64,000 nt of DNA from Utricularia gibba. Lineage: Eukaryota > Streptophyta > Magnoliopsida > Lamiales > Lentibulariaceae. Location of the stretch: contig CM007990.1 of assembly GCA_002189035.1 (NCBI GenBank), positions 1,860,001-1,924,000 on the forward strand, read 5' to 3'. Shown here in pieces: positions 24,620-38,467 of the stretch (positions within the stretch are counted from its first letter, which is position 1; the number at the start of each line of letters is the position of its first letter). Position numbers and translations under genes: made by a program. Below the pieces are notes generated by a model. The model saw nothing but the letters and a program-made list of their open reading frames with translations, had not been told where the DNA came from and ran no database searches.

Positions 24620-25601
24620 GAATATCAAATAAGCAAATTCAAAGTCAAATGAAACAGAAAAAGAAAAACATTTAACATCATGTTTCTGTCTAAATGTCTG
24701 CCTCCAATAAGAAAACATAACAACGGAAGTGAAGAATAATAATGACTCCTACTACCTATCCCCCAACCACTCATTGTACATTGAGGTTTCTTGTTGATCA
24801 CGTCATGAAGTCCATTCAAGTGTGCCCTCTACAACAACCTCGTGATGATCCTCAACAATCTCTAACTCCCATAGATCAACATCTATCTCATTTCGAATAA
24901 AGTTACGTAACAAGGCACATGCAATAATGATTCTGCTTTGTGTTTTGATAGAGTAGAATGATGGATTACAAAATATACCCCAATGCTTCTTCATCAAACC
25001 TCAAGCTTGCTCAATTACATTCCTTGCCTTTGCATGTTGCATATTGAAGTATTCTTTTGGATTTTGAGGTTGTTGTCGCCCTGGCCCCAAGTCCTTTAAG
25101 TGGTATCAAACACCCCGATATGGGGTCAGAAATCCACTGTAGTTAGTGTTACCACAATCTGCTAAGTAGTAGTGACCTGTATCAAAAATAGACCTAACAA
25201 AATTGTATAAAAAATATTGCAAGCATGCAATGAACATGATATTTTCAAAACCATAAGATGCTAACCTAGAGATGAGAGGGTTCTTGAAATCTAGTCCAAG
25301 TGAATGAAATAAACATCATCAATCCATTGTTACTTTTATGAATTTTAAATCCTGGATTCCTTGTGAGATCATCTCGAAGTATATGTCCACCGATTGTAGA
25401 GCCTTTCTAGCCACAAAGAATGTAGATAAAGCGTATCTTTTGATCACATACACCACACACATTTATTGAAATTGATCCCTTACGAGTCCGATATTGTGGT
25501 TTATTTGCTTCTTTCACCATAACGTCAATATATGAACCATCTAGTGCCCCATGAAAATCTTTTAAATACATCAATAGAGTGAATGCTAAAAAAGACAGCA
25601 A
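24620..25601 (-). pseudogene. PIF/Harbinger transposase (DDE nuclease, HARBI1-like), decayed
   Basis: Minus-strand pieces occur in family order. GALDGSYIDVMVKEANK then PQYRTRKGSISINVCGVC (25601-25407) contains the first catalytic Asp in ALDG. A degraded GSTIGGHILRDDLTRN block follows, in which the usual ADSRVLRD second Asp region is altered. Then come a YHLKDLGPG block, IKTQSRIIIACALLRNF (about 24945-24890) and a C-terminal EWLGD-like end near 24760. Stops and frameshifts separate them. This enzyme class cuts and pastes Harbinger elements with a 3-bp TTA/TAA duplication. The outer terminal repeats were not located. Confidence 0.8.
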
Positions 25602-25639
25602 AAAAGCATTATTTTAGAAAGTTATATCTTAAAGTAGAT

Positions 25640-26871
25640 AAAGTCATTTGAATTTCGTGCAATTGGAGCACAAATTGCAAGACCTCATGGAAATATATGT
25701 GCATAGTATGTATAAAATGGTGGAAGCTAAATTTTGAATTATTTGCTTCTTATGATAAGCTAAAATATCAAGAAATGAGGCAACCATCCACTAATATATA
25801 AACTTAGCTATTATACTGTATAAATCACATGAATTAATATAGTGTGGCAAGCCGTTAAATCCATAGGGAATGATTGTAATTTCCTGAAATTCTTTACATT
25901 TACTGAAAACAAGGGGGTTTTCCTGGGGGTTTAGTTCTAATGCGCATAAAACATAAAATAGTAGCTGAAATAAACAAGTTACAAGAGTAAAGAGGTATAG
26001 AAAATATAAAGCAAAAATGTCTTGGTTGGGTTTTACACCAAGGTCTAGCTCTTGTGTCACTTAAGAAAGACCTTAGGCTTAAATCCAACTTTAAAACAGT
26101 TAAAAACAGGGCAAAGTTATGTGGAAACAGTAAACATGTTTAAACTCAAAAGAAAACATGAAAGGCTTAGATAGGAACATGTTTGTAAGTTGGAATAAAG
26201 TCTACAAGGAATTTCTCGTTCACAACAAGATACAAGAACATAGCAGAAAGCATGAAAACGCAGAAAGTAATAGCAGAAAGTTCGTCAATAGAAACTGAAG
26301 TGCAGAAAATAGAATATAAAATGTTCAGCGGTTTCTCTTAATCATAGATCGCTTGAAATTGAAAGTTTTGGATGGAAAACTGATTTAGAAATGCAGGTAT
26401 GCAGGTCACTGGAGTCATTCGCCGGAGAAACACAGTTCTCCTCACTCCCGCTCCTCTACTATTCTTTTAGTTCTCTCTCCCTTCCACTTTCCTTCTCCCG
26501 TTGAAAAGCAAGGGTAGCTCCATCTTTTTCATGGGCTTCTATAAGGAATATCTCTACTTCATATCTTATCTTGTTAGAAGGTGGCTGCTTTCGGCAAAAA
26601 CCAACTTTTGGACAGCCTTTCTATCACTTTTGCACAATACTAGCTCTTACCTTGTTAAGATTTAAACACACACTAAAGAAAAATATTAGAGTTTTCGGCT
26701 TGATTGTTGCCAATTGAATCTGTTTTCACAATAAACACATTTTAATAAATTAAATACATAAAAGAAGACAATTTAGTTTACTAAACAACATTTAACGCTA
26801 CAAAACATATCTAAAAATACATATAAAAACACAATAAAAATAGTGTTATTAGATCCCCTAACAGATTACAT
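25640..26871 (-). repeat. Probable gypsy LTR in minus orientation
   Basis: Read on the minus strand the right end begins TGTTAGGGGATCTAATAACA, a form I know as a plant gypsy LTR start. The next kilobase is noncoding, with a pyrimidine-rich region (26400-26500) resembling the interior of other gypsy LTRs. The 3' end near 25.8 kb is not clearly defined and no partner LTR is visible, so a solo LTR or a truncated element is equally possible. Confidence 0.4.
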
Positions 26872-29822
26872 TGAGCAATATGAAATCCTTTGTTCCTAAA
26901 TTGCTAGCCTTCACCCCACCTTTTTGGCCGCCAACTTCTCAATGGTTTTTATTAGTGATCCACGTAAGGATCTTAAAGCAGTCGTCCTCCTTGCACAATT
27001 AAAAAGTGAATAAGAGATCCTTCACTTTATGAAGGCTAAGGAAATAAAGATTGATTCACATTGTTCCCATAGAGAATACCATAATAAAACACCAGTGGAT
27101 TTGCAACCCCCTCAATCCTCAAACCCTCGTCTTACACCCATATTGCCACGAACTCATGTTCCCAATGAGATAGTTTGTGAACACCGTGAGAAACACCCAT
27201 GCATCAAGTGCATTGCCCCTTTCTCTAGAGACCACCTCGTGACGAGGAAACCAACATAGAAGAAGAATAGAATTTACTCCCACCTCGTGAAATTTATACC
27301 CTCCACCTAGAGGAAACCATCTCAATGCATGTCATCACTAAAAAAACCACTAATAACTATTTTCATTTATAGGGGTGTTTTAAAAATAGAGATTTTCTTA
27401 TCCTCATCGATAATAGCAGCACTTGCAATTTCCTAGATTCAGTCTTCACCAAATCTCTTGAGCTCATCTCCCAAGCAACCACCCCGATTTTCATTCACAT
27501 AGCAGGTAGTGAAAATCAATTCATCGACCAAGAGTTATTCCCTGATTTTCATTGGATAATGCAAAATTTACCTTTTTATTTCTCTTTCAAGGCATATAAT
27601 TTCAATGGGGAGTAAGATATGGTGCTTGGTGGTAATTAACTTCCTCCTCAATGCCACATCAAAAAAAGTTTCCCCCATATCATATCCCACATCACTTCAA
27701 TCCCGAGTTGGAATCCATTATAGTCAAATTACTCACTTCTGGTTTCATCTGCCCCAACCAAAGCCCATTTTCTACTTTGATTATACCAGTATAGAAAAGG
27801 AATGCTGGTGCACATGTGTGTTTACTATTAGTTCCTCAATTCTTTATCAGTGAAAATCGCTTACTGATTCCCTTGGTCGACAATCTATTTGATGAGTTGT
27901 ATGGTGCCACTTGTTTTTCAAAACTGGATTTACGTTTAGGTTTTTTAAAACAAAATTCACATGCACCCTAATGATGTGTTTGTTTAAAACAAGTTTTTCC
28001 ACACCTTGGATTATGAATTTTTAGTCATGTTATTTGAACTCACTAATGTCCCTTCTATTTTTCAATCCCTTATAAATTTTGTTTTACACCCTATATCCTC
28101 AAGTTCTTATTGATTTTAAAAAGAATTTCATCATGGAAATGGATGCTTGTGATGAGTGTGTCAACATTATACTCTCTTAGCATAATCATCTCATCGCCTA
28201 CTTCTTTTAGCCCCTTGGAAAAAAATATTCTGGATTATGTGTCTATGATTAGCAATTGATAGCTGTAGTCCAAGTAGTTCAAAAGTAATCTCATTTCCTT
28301 ATGGGATGCTCCTTTATCATCCAAACATATCACTATAGCTTGAAATTTCTGAAGAAGTAGTGAGACTATTTCAACAAAAATGGATGTTAAAACTCATGGT
28401 CATCACCCCTGCATGGATGACCGACATCATTTTTAGTTACATGTCAAACCCGTTTTTCTCCCTATACTCCAAGCAAAAGCTATAACTCCAAACTTTTACC
28501 TGGATTTCAGCCTTGATCAACATCTCCTTTGTTATAAAAATCACCTTTCTATTGGTTTTTTTGATATAAGAGGAACTCTCTTCCTCCGACTCCATGCCTC
28601 CTTTGTCGGTTGCCACTCTAAATTACACCCACCTACCAACACATTAAATCTCTATTCTATTGGCCCAATATGAAATCATATATTTGTTCCTAGATTACCT
28701 CTTGTGACATTTGCAATAAAATTCATTTTGATTGCTCCATATCACCTGGTCTTCTCAAACCCCTCCCGATCCATGCACGCCAATAGGACAATATTAGTAT
28801 AGATTTATTGATGGTGCCCCTCTCACCTCCCCCAAAAACTCCATCCTAGTCATTGTGGACAAGATTTGCAAAGTATGCTCAATTTTGTCCACTCACTAAC
28901 CTCTACTCGCACCCCACTGTTGCCCTTGTTTTCATATCAAACATCTATAGGCTCGATGGTCTCCCTTATAGTAGTATTTCGGATTGGGATTCCATTTTTA
29001 CCAATGGGTTTTTGGATGAGCGATTTACTTCCATCGACATCCAGCTTCAACTCTCCATAGGCTATCACCTATAGACAAATGGTCAAATTGAAAGAGTAAA
29101 CCAATGCTTGGAAACTTAACTCCATGGATTGTGTTTTGATCATCCCCATAAACGGAGTTTTTGGCTTCCACTTGCTGAATTTTAGTATAATACATCCTAC
29201 CATTCCAGTCTCAAAATGTCTCCTTTTGAAGTCTTCTATGGATACCCTCCTTTCCACGTGTCTCCTAGCCCTCAAATCTCCCTCTCATTCTCTCACCACT
29301 TCCTTCCTCTTCGATCAACAACCTCTCCTTTTTACTCTCCACCACAATCTCCTACTTGGATAGAAACGTATGAAACATTTCATTGATAAACACAGAGTTG
29401 AACGCACCTTTGAAATTTCGCCCCTTTCTTCGCACAACTCTTGCCCTACACAAGAACCTAAAACTCACGGCACGTTATTTCGATCCTTATGTTATACTCT
29501 AAAAAGTTGGTCTAGTTGCCTACAAATTGGATTACTCTTGCAAGTTGCACCTATTATCCCATGTCTCCCTCCTCAAAAAAAAAAAAAAAAAACAAAACAT
29601 TAGGAAACAATTTTGCTCTTCCTCCCAACTTCCATATCTTCTCCCCAATGGTACCCTTGAACCACAGCCCCACCAAGTCTTGGGTCGTCACTTCATCTTG
29701 CATCTAAATTCCTCTTTCATACAATGCCTCATCTTGTGGAAAGATACCCATTCATCTATGACTTGGAAAGTCAATTTCCTCAATTTGACCCTTGGGAATC
29801 TTGATTCTCTCATGGGGTTAGT
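26872..29822 (+). pseudogene. Decayed Ty3/gypsy gag-pol (protease, RT, integrase)
   Basis: Plus-strand fragments in several frames follow gypsy order. Protease: SSTCNFLDSVFTKSLELI (about 27415-27470), where the active-site D-S/T-G has become D-N-S-S. RT: PLVDNLFDELYGATCFSKLD (about 27870-27930). RNase H: a SPLEKNILDYVSMI piece (about 28210). Integrase: KYAQFCPLTNLYSHPTVA to DGLPYSSISDWDSIF (28870-29010), NGQIERVNQCLET (29078-29116) and PFEVFYGYPPF-like sequence (about 29222-29256). Many stops and indels make it dead. A LTR-like segment follows at 29823. Confidence 0.88.
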
Positions 29823-30015
29823 GATGTCATGACCCCACCTGTTCACCCTTCTCTTAAGATCAATCCAATGTATCCAATCAAGATGTATTCAAGAATAAAA
29901 CCAAAGAAGGTTAGGACCTAAAGAAGGTGTATTCACCCTTCTCTCAGGAGGTATGTTTATATCTCGTATTATGAAATTAATGACATCAATTACTTTTTTT
30001 GCTCCCCCCTTATCT
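29823..30015 (+). repeat. LTR-like fragment B (3' of the gypsy remnant), related to 12487-12769
   Basis: It starts TGTCATGACCCC immediately after gypsy integrase sequence and carries the same ordered blocks as fragment A but is shorter, with an internal deletion. Position and start sequence fit a 3' LTR. The match fades near 30010. Confidence 0.5.
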
Positions 30016-30584
30016 CTTTATTCCTTCCTATAATCTCATATCTTCACATAAGTAAGAAAATGGGTAAAACCATTATGTCCATGAATTATAATATTCTGAT
30101 ATTGAAATAATATGAATCAATTAATTCAAAATTAATTTTTTCCAACTTATCAAAGTACTAAACATGTCATTTATTTAAATAGTGAAGATTAAGCACCCCA
30201 TTTTGAGCTTCGTTAACTATGACATCAAAACCACTCATTAATACCATTATGCATTCTCCAACACGAGGATGCAAGTGATCTTTTTAAAGCATCCACAACA
30301 GGATAACAGGGAAACTGATGAGTTTGGGGACAGGTCCATGGTTGCCTCAGTATGTGCGCCTCCCCTCTTGATGATGCAAGCGTTTCAAGTGCCAAGAACC
30401 TGGGACACGGAATTTGGGCTTAAAAGCGGCTACAAATACCAATATGGATGCATCCAAAGAAATGAAAAGCAATAGTCGATACCATTAACTGAAAACATGT
30501 ATCTTCCAGGCTACCATCATGGATACACAAAGAGCACTGATAAGAAGTCCAATCACAAGTAAAGATCGCGGATATTCATACCCA
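30016..30584. other. Intergenic and 3' flank of the eIF3d gene
   Basis: The part from about 30250 to 30584 has near-genic base composition and is probably the 3' untranslated region of the minus-strand eIF3d gene. No other feature is seen. Confidence 0.5.
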
Positions 30585-32329
30585 TTAAGCAGCTTTATCA
30601 TTAATCTCCTCAGGTGGAGCGTCATCTGTGGTTGCTGCTTCAGCCTCTCCAGCCTTTGCATCCTCCAATGGAGGCTGGACTTGCTCGTCTTCAGGCAATG
30701 GCTCCTCCACATAGTCATTGTCAAATGCATCTTGTGGGACGTCATATATTCTAACCTGAGGCTTAGATGGATCCTTGACCAATACATACTTGCCCTCCTT
30801 CAGCTTCATGCATAAATCAACAATACTTTTCAATATACCCCACATGTTTGAAGTGTTCAGGTTTATTTGAACGGCAAAATCTCTGGGCTTGTATCCCACA
30901 ACTGCAAGTATTACATGGTTGAAATGATCCCTAGGGTGAACCCTCGATACATGTCCCAACTTCATCATATCTGCGCCAGCTAAGATAGCTTGGGCAGTCC
31001 ATTTTGCCAACTTATTCCCATTGTTTCTCAACTCATTTGCCAATACAGCACCTCTCTGTGTCTCAAGCTTTTGCCTCCAGTCTACCCCAGAATACTTCGG
31101 ATCAAACTCATTCAAGGCATTCAGGGTCAAAAACGACCTCTGATTGTTTGTATCCACCACACTCTGAACCTCACAACGCGATACCAGATACATATCATCA
31201 CTCAGTTTCCATCTCCTATATCTGTATGCAACGGATGCAACTTCTTCTCCTTCATTAGCAAACGGGTTGGGCTCCTCAAAGGCAACCTTTTTCCCATCCC
31301 TGATTAAAACCTGTTGTGAAAAGTTCTGATTGATATATGCAGCTTCCACACTCAGGGAATGTATGGAGTTGATATCCTCTTTTGTATCAGGCAACGGTTC
31401 CTGTGAAGTCTCGTGCACAGAGAGCAAATCCAACTGCGAACCATCTCTCTTATCGAAGAACAAATTATTCCCTACACGCTGAATAACAATATCCCACGAG
31501 TAAACGGATCTCGGGGCACACATCAGCGTTGACAAAATGCTATCCGTGGCAAAGACGGTGGCTTTATCTTCATTTGCCAGGCGCCTTATCACAGGATCAT
31601 CTGTGGTCGTGACTTTGAAGAAGTTCCGGCTCTTGAATCGCTCTAATGGACGGCAATTCTTAGGGGTTATCCGATCATAAGACCTGTCATAATACTCAAG
31701 CCCACCACAGATCAGCAAATCCTCGGGCTCTGGCACTGAAAAGGATAACTTCGAAAAAGTGGAGAATGGAATCTGATCAATCATATTCCACTCCGGCTGA
31801 ATATCGACGGATGACTTGAAAACCGCTGATTCGCGCCGCTGGGGCATCTGAGACCGGTTCAGATGATACAGCCTATCACGGCGCGCGCGCTCTTTCTCAG
31901 CTTCACGCTTCCGTGCCTCCACCTCCTCGTCACGACGCTGGGGAAGCTGAGAACGGGCATTTTGGGCATTAAATCTCCACCTGGGATTAAACTTGGGACG
32001 ATTAGGGTTGTGGTGATGAGATTTGGCGGAAGTGTCGACAAGTCGGAAAGAGGAGTCCTCGTCGGCGGCAAGGGTAGCAAAGGAGTCATCCCCTGAGAAG
32101 TCAAAGGCCGAATCCGCCGCATGATAGCCACCCTGCCGACTGCCTGGTCTGGCAGCGTTGGGGGATTTCGCGTCCAGTCCGCTATCCGCCCCAGCTTCTC
32201 GGAACGGGAGAAGGGAGCGAAAGGGACATTGGATGGGTGATTCGCAACGGCGAGCGCCGCGGCTCCAGACTCCGGCGGACCCCAGCTCTCTGGGTTGTGA
32301 GGCACACCACCGATCTCAAAGCCAACCAT
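30585..32329 (-). CDS. EIF3D: Eukaryotic translation initiation factor 3 subunit D, single exon, one apparent frameshift
   Basis: eIF3d is a peripheral subunit of the eIF3 complex on the 40S ribosome and has cap-binding activity for selected mRNAs. The start ATG (32329) opens MVGFEIGGVPHNPESWGPPE, and the N-terminal PFAPFSRSEKLGRIADWTR block is typical. Near codon 55 the frame breaks. A second frame resumes at once with the expected acidic and Phe-rich linker and runs to the stop at 30585, including RRWKLSDDMYLVSRCEVQSV and the acidic C-terminal tail. The break lies at or beside a run of five G on the plus strand (32160-32164). One missing base would give about 581 residues, close to the plant norm of roughly 590. 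Since the other 530 codons are perfectly kept, a sequence error is more likely than a pseudogene. Confidence 0.93.
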
Positions 32330-34508
32330 CGTCTCCGTTGTCAGTGGTGACGATGGGCGTGCCGTATGGACAAAATACAAACCCTAGATATATTAGCCCA
32401 GTCTCAGTCCATGTTTGGGCCGATGAAGAAGTAAATAGTATCATATAAATTTTTATTTGTAGAATAGTATTATTTAATAAATATTAGTTAAATAACTATA
32501 TTCTTTATTAAACAATTTTATTTTTTGTCTATCTTATATAAGTTCCTATTTTATATAATAAAAATAACTAATTTTTATTTAAACATATATATATCAAATT
32601 CAATTGAAAATATGATTAAATAAAATATTAATGAATCATATGTACTTCATAGCATTAAAAATATAAAATTGAGCAGTGTAGCAGAATCCAAATTCCAATG
32701 CCTTTTACTGTGAGATTCATTAAAATTCTTTTTTTTTTAATTTATCTGTGCATTATACTTAAACATCACTCATAAGTTATTAATGTATCATAATAATACA
32801 TTGGAAATAAAAATATTCTAACTTCTACCATATTATCTTGAATGTCAATATCTATTTTTGGAAAATGCTCAGGAATACACTTCCTATTCTAGATATCATT
32901 TTTCAAGATGAGGTAGAATATAGTATATGGTAGTGATGACGATCCTTCCATTAATATTATATAGTTGAATGAATGCTTATAGTCTACAAAAAAATGGGGT
33001 ATGCCTGCCGTATGATATGGGGTAAGCATGCCTATAGGATATGATATGTGTAGCATATGATCAATCCGACATTAGAGGTAGCCTCGATGCATATAAAAAA
33101 ATATCATGCATTTTGGAAAACTATTATATCTAGAGGTGTGATTAGATTGAACCAAAACCATAGTTCAAATTGAAATTATGTATGGATTTCAACTAGAAAT
33201 TTTAATTTTTTTGTATGATTCTAATACTGAAATAGAAATCATGTGGTTGTGGGCTAGTTATGTAATTTGAAAAAACATAAAATCGAAATTCTGGTGCAAT
33301 TTCAACCTACTAAATCATCTTGGGAAGCAATTTTTTAAAAAAAAAATAAAAAAACTAAGTGTTGGCTAGCATTAAAAAAATAAAAACATCAACTACCCAT
33401 TAACAACAACTAGTTGTTCAAATAATTAAAAGATTATTTTTAAAATTCATTTGTAAATATCTTATATATCTCCAATAATTTACTCTCAACCCTCAAACAT
33501 TTTCTTAATTCTTCCATACACTCTTCTATTCTAGATACATTAATTTTCTTATTCTGACATTCATTTTTAATATATCAAATTTTTTATTTCAACTTCGAAT
33601 AGAGATTTTTTATCCAAAAGTATAATTAGAATATGATTTTTATGACTACAGTGATAATTGAACGGTAACTTATTTTCATTACAAAATGAAATCATGTGGT
33701 TTCAAAAGTTCTTTACAACCTTCTCAAACGAATTCTACGATTCCTTCTCTCTTTTTTTTTTTTTTTGAAAATGAACAAGATTTAACTTCTGAGAATCAAC
33801 TTATTTTTAACAAGATTGAACAACATTTTCGAGTATTTTACCTCATTAAATATCAAAAAATAATACTGATGACTTTTTCGAAATATGAGATCATTTTTAT
33901 GTCTCCCGTTCTCAGAAACTTACTTTGAAATATTATTGCAAAGAATATACTTATAAAAAAGGTTGGGGTATCAATACCTACCAAATATATCATAATAAAA
34001 AATATAATGATAAATATCTGAATCTCGAATAAAAAAATTATATTTTGAGGGGGGAAGGGGGGAGGCTAATACTTTCGGATTATCAAATTTGGTTTTTTAT
34101 TATAAAATTTTTCAAATTATTATAATGTATTAATTAATATTTAATGAATAATTAGTAGTTTGAAGATGTTATGAAAGAACATAAGACATAGATGTGCTTA
34201 AAGAAAAAGAAATTGTTTGTTGTAAAATAGAACCATAACTATCATCATGAAAGAATTTGTTGCTCAATCTGAGAGTCTTTTTGCAATTGTACAACTAAGA
34301 AGTTGGTAGTTGTGAGATACGCAAAAACATTGTGTTTCAGGTTGCCATTGCACTGTACCTTTGAGATAAATTCTCGGTTGCTAATGGCCGACGCGGTGTC
34401 CGCGTGTCCTTTAGCAGCATATGGGACACCCCATTGTTGACCTCTGCACTCCTTCTATGCCTTAAAGTTGGTGTGCACCGAAGGAAGTATTGCCGGCCGC
34501 GGATTCTG
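32330..34508. other. Divergent intergenic region between eIF3d (-) and LRR gene (+)
   Basis: The first hundred bases are GC-richer and should hold the eIF3d promoter and 5' leader. From 32450 to 34380 the sequence is very AT-rich with no coding signal. The last about 130 bases precede the LRR gene. Confidence 0.6.
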
Positions 34509-35635
34509 ATGAGTTCCTATCTCGTACTGAGTTTTCTCGTTTCTCTAATTCATGTCCTGAAAGCCTCTGCCACCGCCGGAGTGACCCAGACGCCGTCTCC
34601 GTCCCAGACTACTCCGCTGGCTTTCGCAGATGAACGCCTGGCCGTGGTTTATCCTGTCATCCAGAGGTTCAAAGGTCTCATCACGTCAGATCCATTCGAT
34701 GTAACTGCTTCGTGGACTGGACCAGATATTTGCACATATAAAGGCTTTTACTGTGATACCCCGCCGGATAACGCCTCCGCCATCGCTGTTGCCTCCGTCG
34801 ACTTCAATGGATTCATGTTATCAGCCCCCACTCTTGCCGGATTCCTCGACAAGCTCCCAGATATTGCAATTTTCCATGCCAATTCCAACGATTTCTCCGG
34901 ATCGATTCCCCGGGAACGGCCGACCTCCAGTATTTATACGAATTAGACCTCAGCAACAACCGCCTTTCAGGAGTTATCCCTGCCGGAATCAGAGACCTCT
35001 CTCTATTAGATTTACGGTTCAACCTTTTCTCCGGCGCAGTCCCGCCGGAGATCTACGCAGGCAACCTAGATTTCCTCTTCATAAACAACAATAAGTTCAC
35101 CACAAAACTCCCAGATCTGTCAACCACCTCACATCTCCAATACCTCACCCTAGCCAATAACCAACTTTTCGGACCCATCCCGCCTACGATAAACTCCTTG
35201 TTCCCCGGCGTGTCGGAAATCTTGCTACTGAACAATTCTCTAAGCGGCTGCATCCCGTATCAATTAGGGCTCCTGAAAGAGGTGACGATTTTCGACGCCG
35301 GGAACAACGAGTTAACGGGGCCGTTGCCGCTATCACTGTCATGCCTTGAAAATCTCGAGATTCTGAATCTCGCCGGGAACAACCTATACGGAGTGGTGCC
35401 GGAGGTTCTGTGCTTGCTCGGTAAGTTGAACCATTTGTCGCTTTCGGATAACTATTTCAGTGTTGCTGGAAGCGCGTGCATGAGTCTGCTGAAGCGCGGG
35501 GTGATCGATTTGAAAGGCAACTGTATCCCGGGGCTTCCGTTTCAGCGGCCGCTGCTGGAGTGCGTCGCCTTCTTAGGCGGCGCTTTGCGTTGTCCGCTCC
35601 AAAACTCCTTCGGGAAGATCCCCTGCCTCTTCTAG
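34509..35635 (+). CDS. Secreted leucine-rich-repeat protein, At4g06744-like, one apparent frameshift
   Basis: Probably an extracellular LRR protein related to the N-terminal half of leucine-rich repeat extensins, but without an extensin tail. The Met at 34509 starts a signal peptide ([20 protein letters not shown]). [17 protein letters not shown] and [12 protein letters not shown] form the N-terminal cap, followed by about eight LRRs such as [19 protein letters not shown] and [19 protein letters not shown], and a cysteine-containing C-terminal cap ending in FGKIPCLF. The first frame ends at a stop near 34945, but the LRRs continue in another frame from about 34914. The switch lies at CCCCGGG (34908-34914), where one missing base restores about 375 residues. 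An earlier in-frame Met at 34404 gives a poor leader and was not chosen. Function beyond cell-wall location is not known to me. Confidence 0.85.
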
Positions 35636-36599
35636 AATCCTCACCCGTAACGGAAGCGCAAGATCCACTGAATAAATCCGAATGTTACTTCAAACCAAGA
35701 TCACCAGTGAAGTCATCGTTCTAGAATAGGATCATACAAATCGAAACCCCCCCCACACCTCTTGAGCCTCAAGCTTAGAAGGAACTGAACCCGTCCCGGC
35801 CCGACCGGTGACAATTGTTTGGTCGACCCAGTTCGATTATAACATCGACCCGCTACCAGCTTGTTTGCTTTATCGAATGACGAAACACTACTTCTACTCG
35901 CAGTTTCACTTTTGATCCAATTAAGATTTATGTTTTTTGTGATTATAGATAATGCTTAGGTTATAAATCGATTTAATCTAATGCATTTCTTTTTTTTTAT
36001 CAGAATTTAAATTAATACGAAACTCATTTTGATCACACAAGTTGTGTCGCAAAACAAACTATCTAATATTATGTTAAAATTAAAAATATAATGAATTGAA
36101 TTAATACATACCTCAAATTCATGTATATAATAAATATGAATTATATTAAAAAAAATTATATACAATCAATTTATAACAGTGTGTAATTTTTTACATACTT
36201 AATTATTTTATTTTCAATCTAAATATAGTATTAATTGTTTTAATATGGTGAGGCAGTCACCACCCCTTCCTAAACTCCATTCCCATGAACCTGCAACCTT
36301 TGAGTTACATAAATCAATTAATACAAAGCAGCATTACGGAGTGAGACCCCATTGTGCAATTTCGATAAGCAGAGGGTGTAGGGGGAAATCTATGAATATA
36401 ATGAATGCATGACAGACTCAACTCCCCCCTTTCTTCTTCTTGGGCAAGTGCAACACATCCTGGTGACCCAACTTTTCAAACAACTACCCCATTTTCTTTT
36501 TTTCTTTTTCTTTTTAAAGCACAAAAAGTAATTCCAAATTCCTGCGGCCGTTGACTCTTTTTCCCCCATTATCCGCCGGCCCTTCCACGAACAAAAAAC
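35636..36599. other. Intergenic between LRR (+) and WRKY (-) genes
   Basis: These genes converge, so this stretch holds both 3' ends. It is mostly AT-rich with no coding signal; a CCCCCCCC run lies at about 35747-35756. Confidence 0.55.
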
Positions 36600-37722
<1,123 letters not shown>

Positions 37723-38467
37723 CAGCAATTTGTGATTTCATTCGCGAGCCAACAAAAAACAAAGACTTGTGAGCACAGATTTGACAAAAGGAGGAAAGAG
37801 TTCAAAATATGAAAGAGAGAATAAGAAAAGAGAGTCAAAGCTATTCTTCAACTTTTCCCATAGCCCCCTCAACTTCTACCCAGTTCTTCAGATCGTCCTC
37901 CATTTCTATAATATTATTTTTTTACCCCAACCAAACCAACTCACAAGTATTAATTAATTCACATCATCGCCAGCCTTTTATTACTTTTTTAGTGGCATGC
38001 AATAAAACTTTAATTCGAAAGCTACAGAAAATGTTGTCACTCAATCAACTCCTCCATTCTTCATTAATCCTCGAAAAATTAAAAGAAAATAAATATAAAA
38101 ACTAATCAATTAAAAAAATTGGCATGGGCTCGCGCAGTACGAGTTTGAAGACAAATATGTTTGTAATAAAGAAAAAGCTGGTGACTGAAAAACAATAAAA
38201 TAAAATATTTGGTTGCGTACAAAGTTGTAGTAATCTGAGAGCCAGTGTTAATCATTGTCCATCAATCATGATTTCCATTCTATGAATTTGGGCGACTCTT
38301 ACAATAAATAAATAAATTGTAAAAAAAACTATTTTTTTTCTGTTTTTGATTACATCCAACACGACGTCCTTGGAAGTGCTTGCACGTAAATAATCTTGTT
38401 GCATTTAGCAGGAGACAAAATTGGTTGAATGAAGGGGGCGAAAGTGAGATGGGTAGAATTTGTGGGG

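Noticed and set aside
34404-34508. Upstream in-frame Met as start of the LRR protein
   Set aside because: It would place about 35 residues, including a charged HRRKYCRPR stretch, before a clear signal peptide that begins at 34509.
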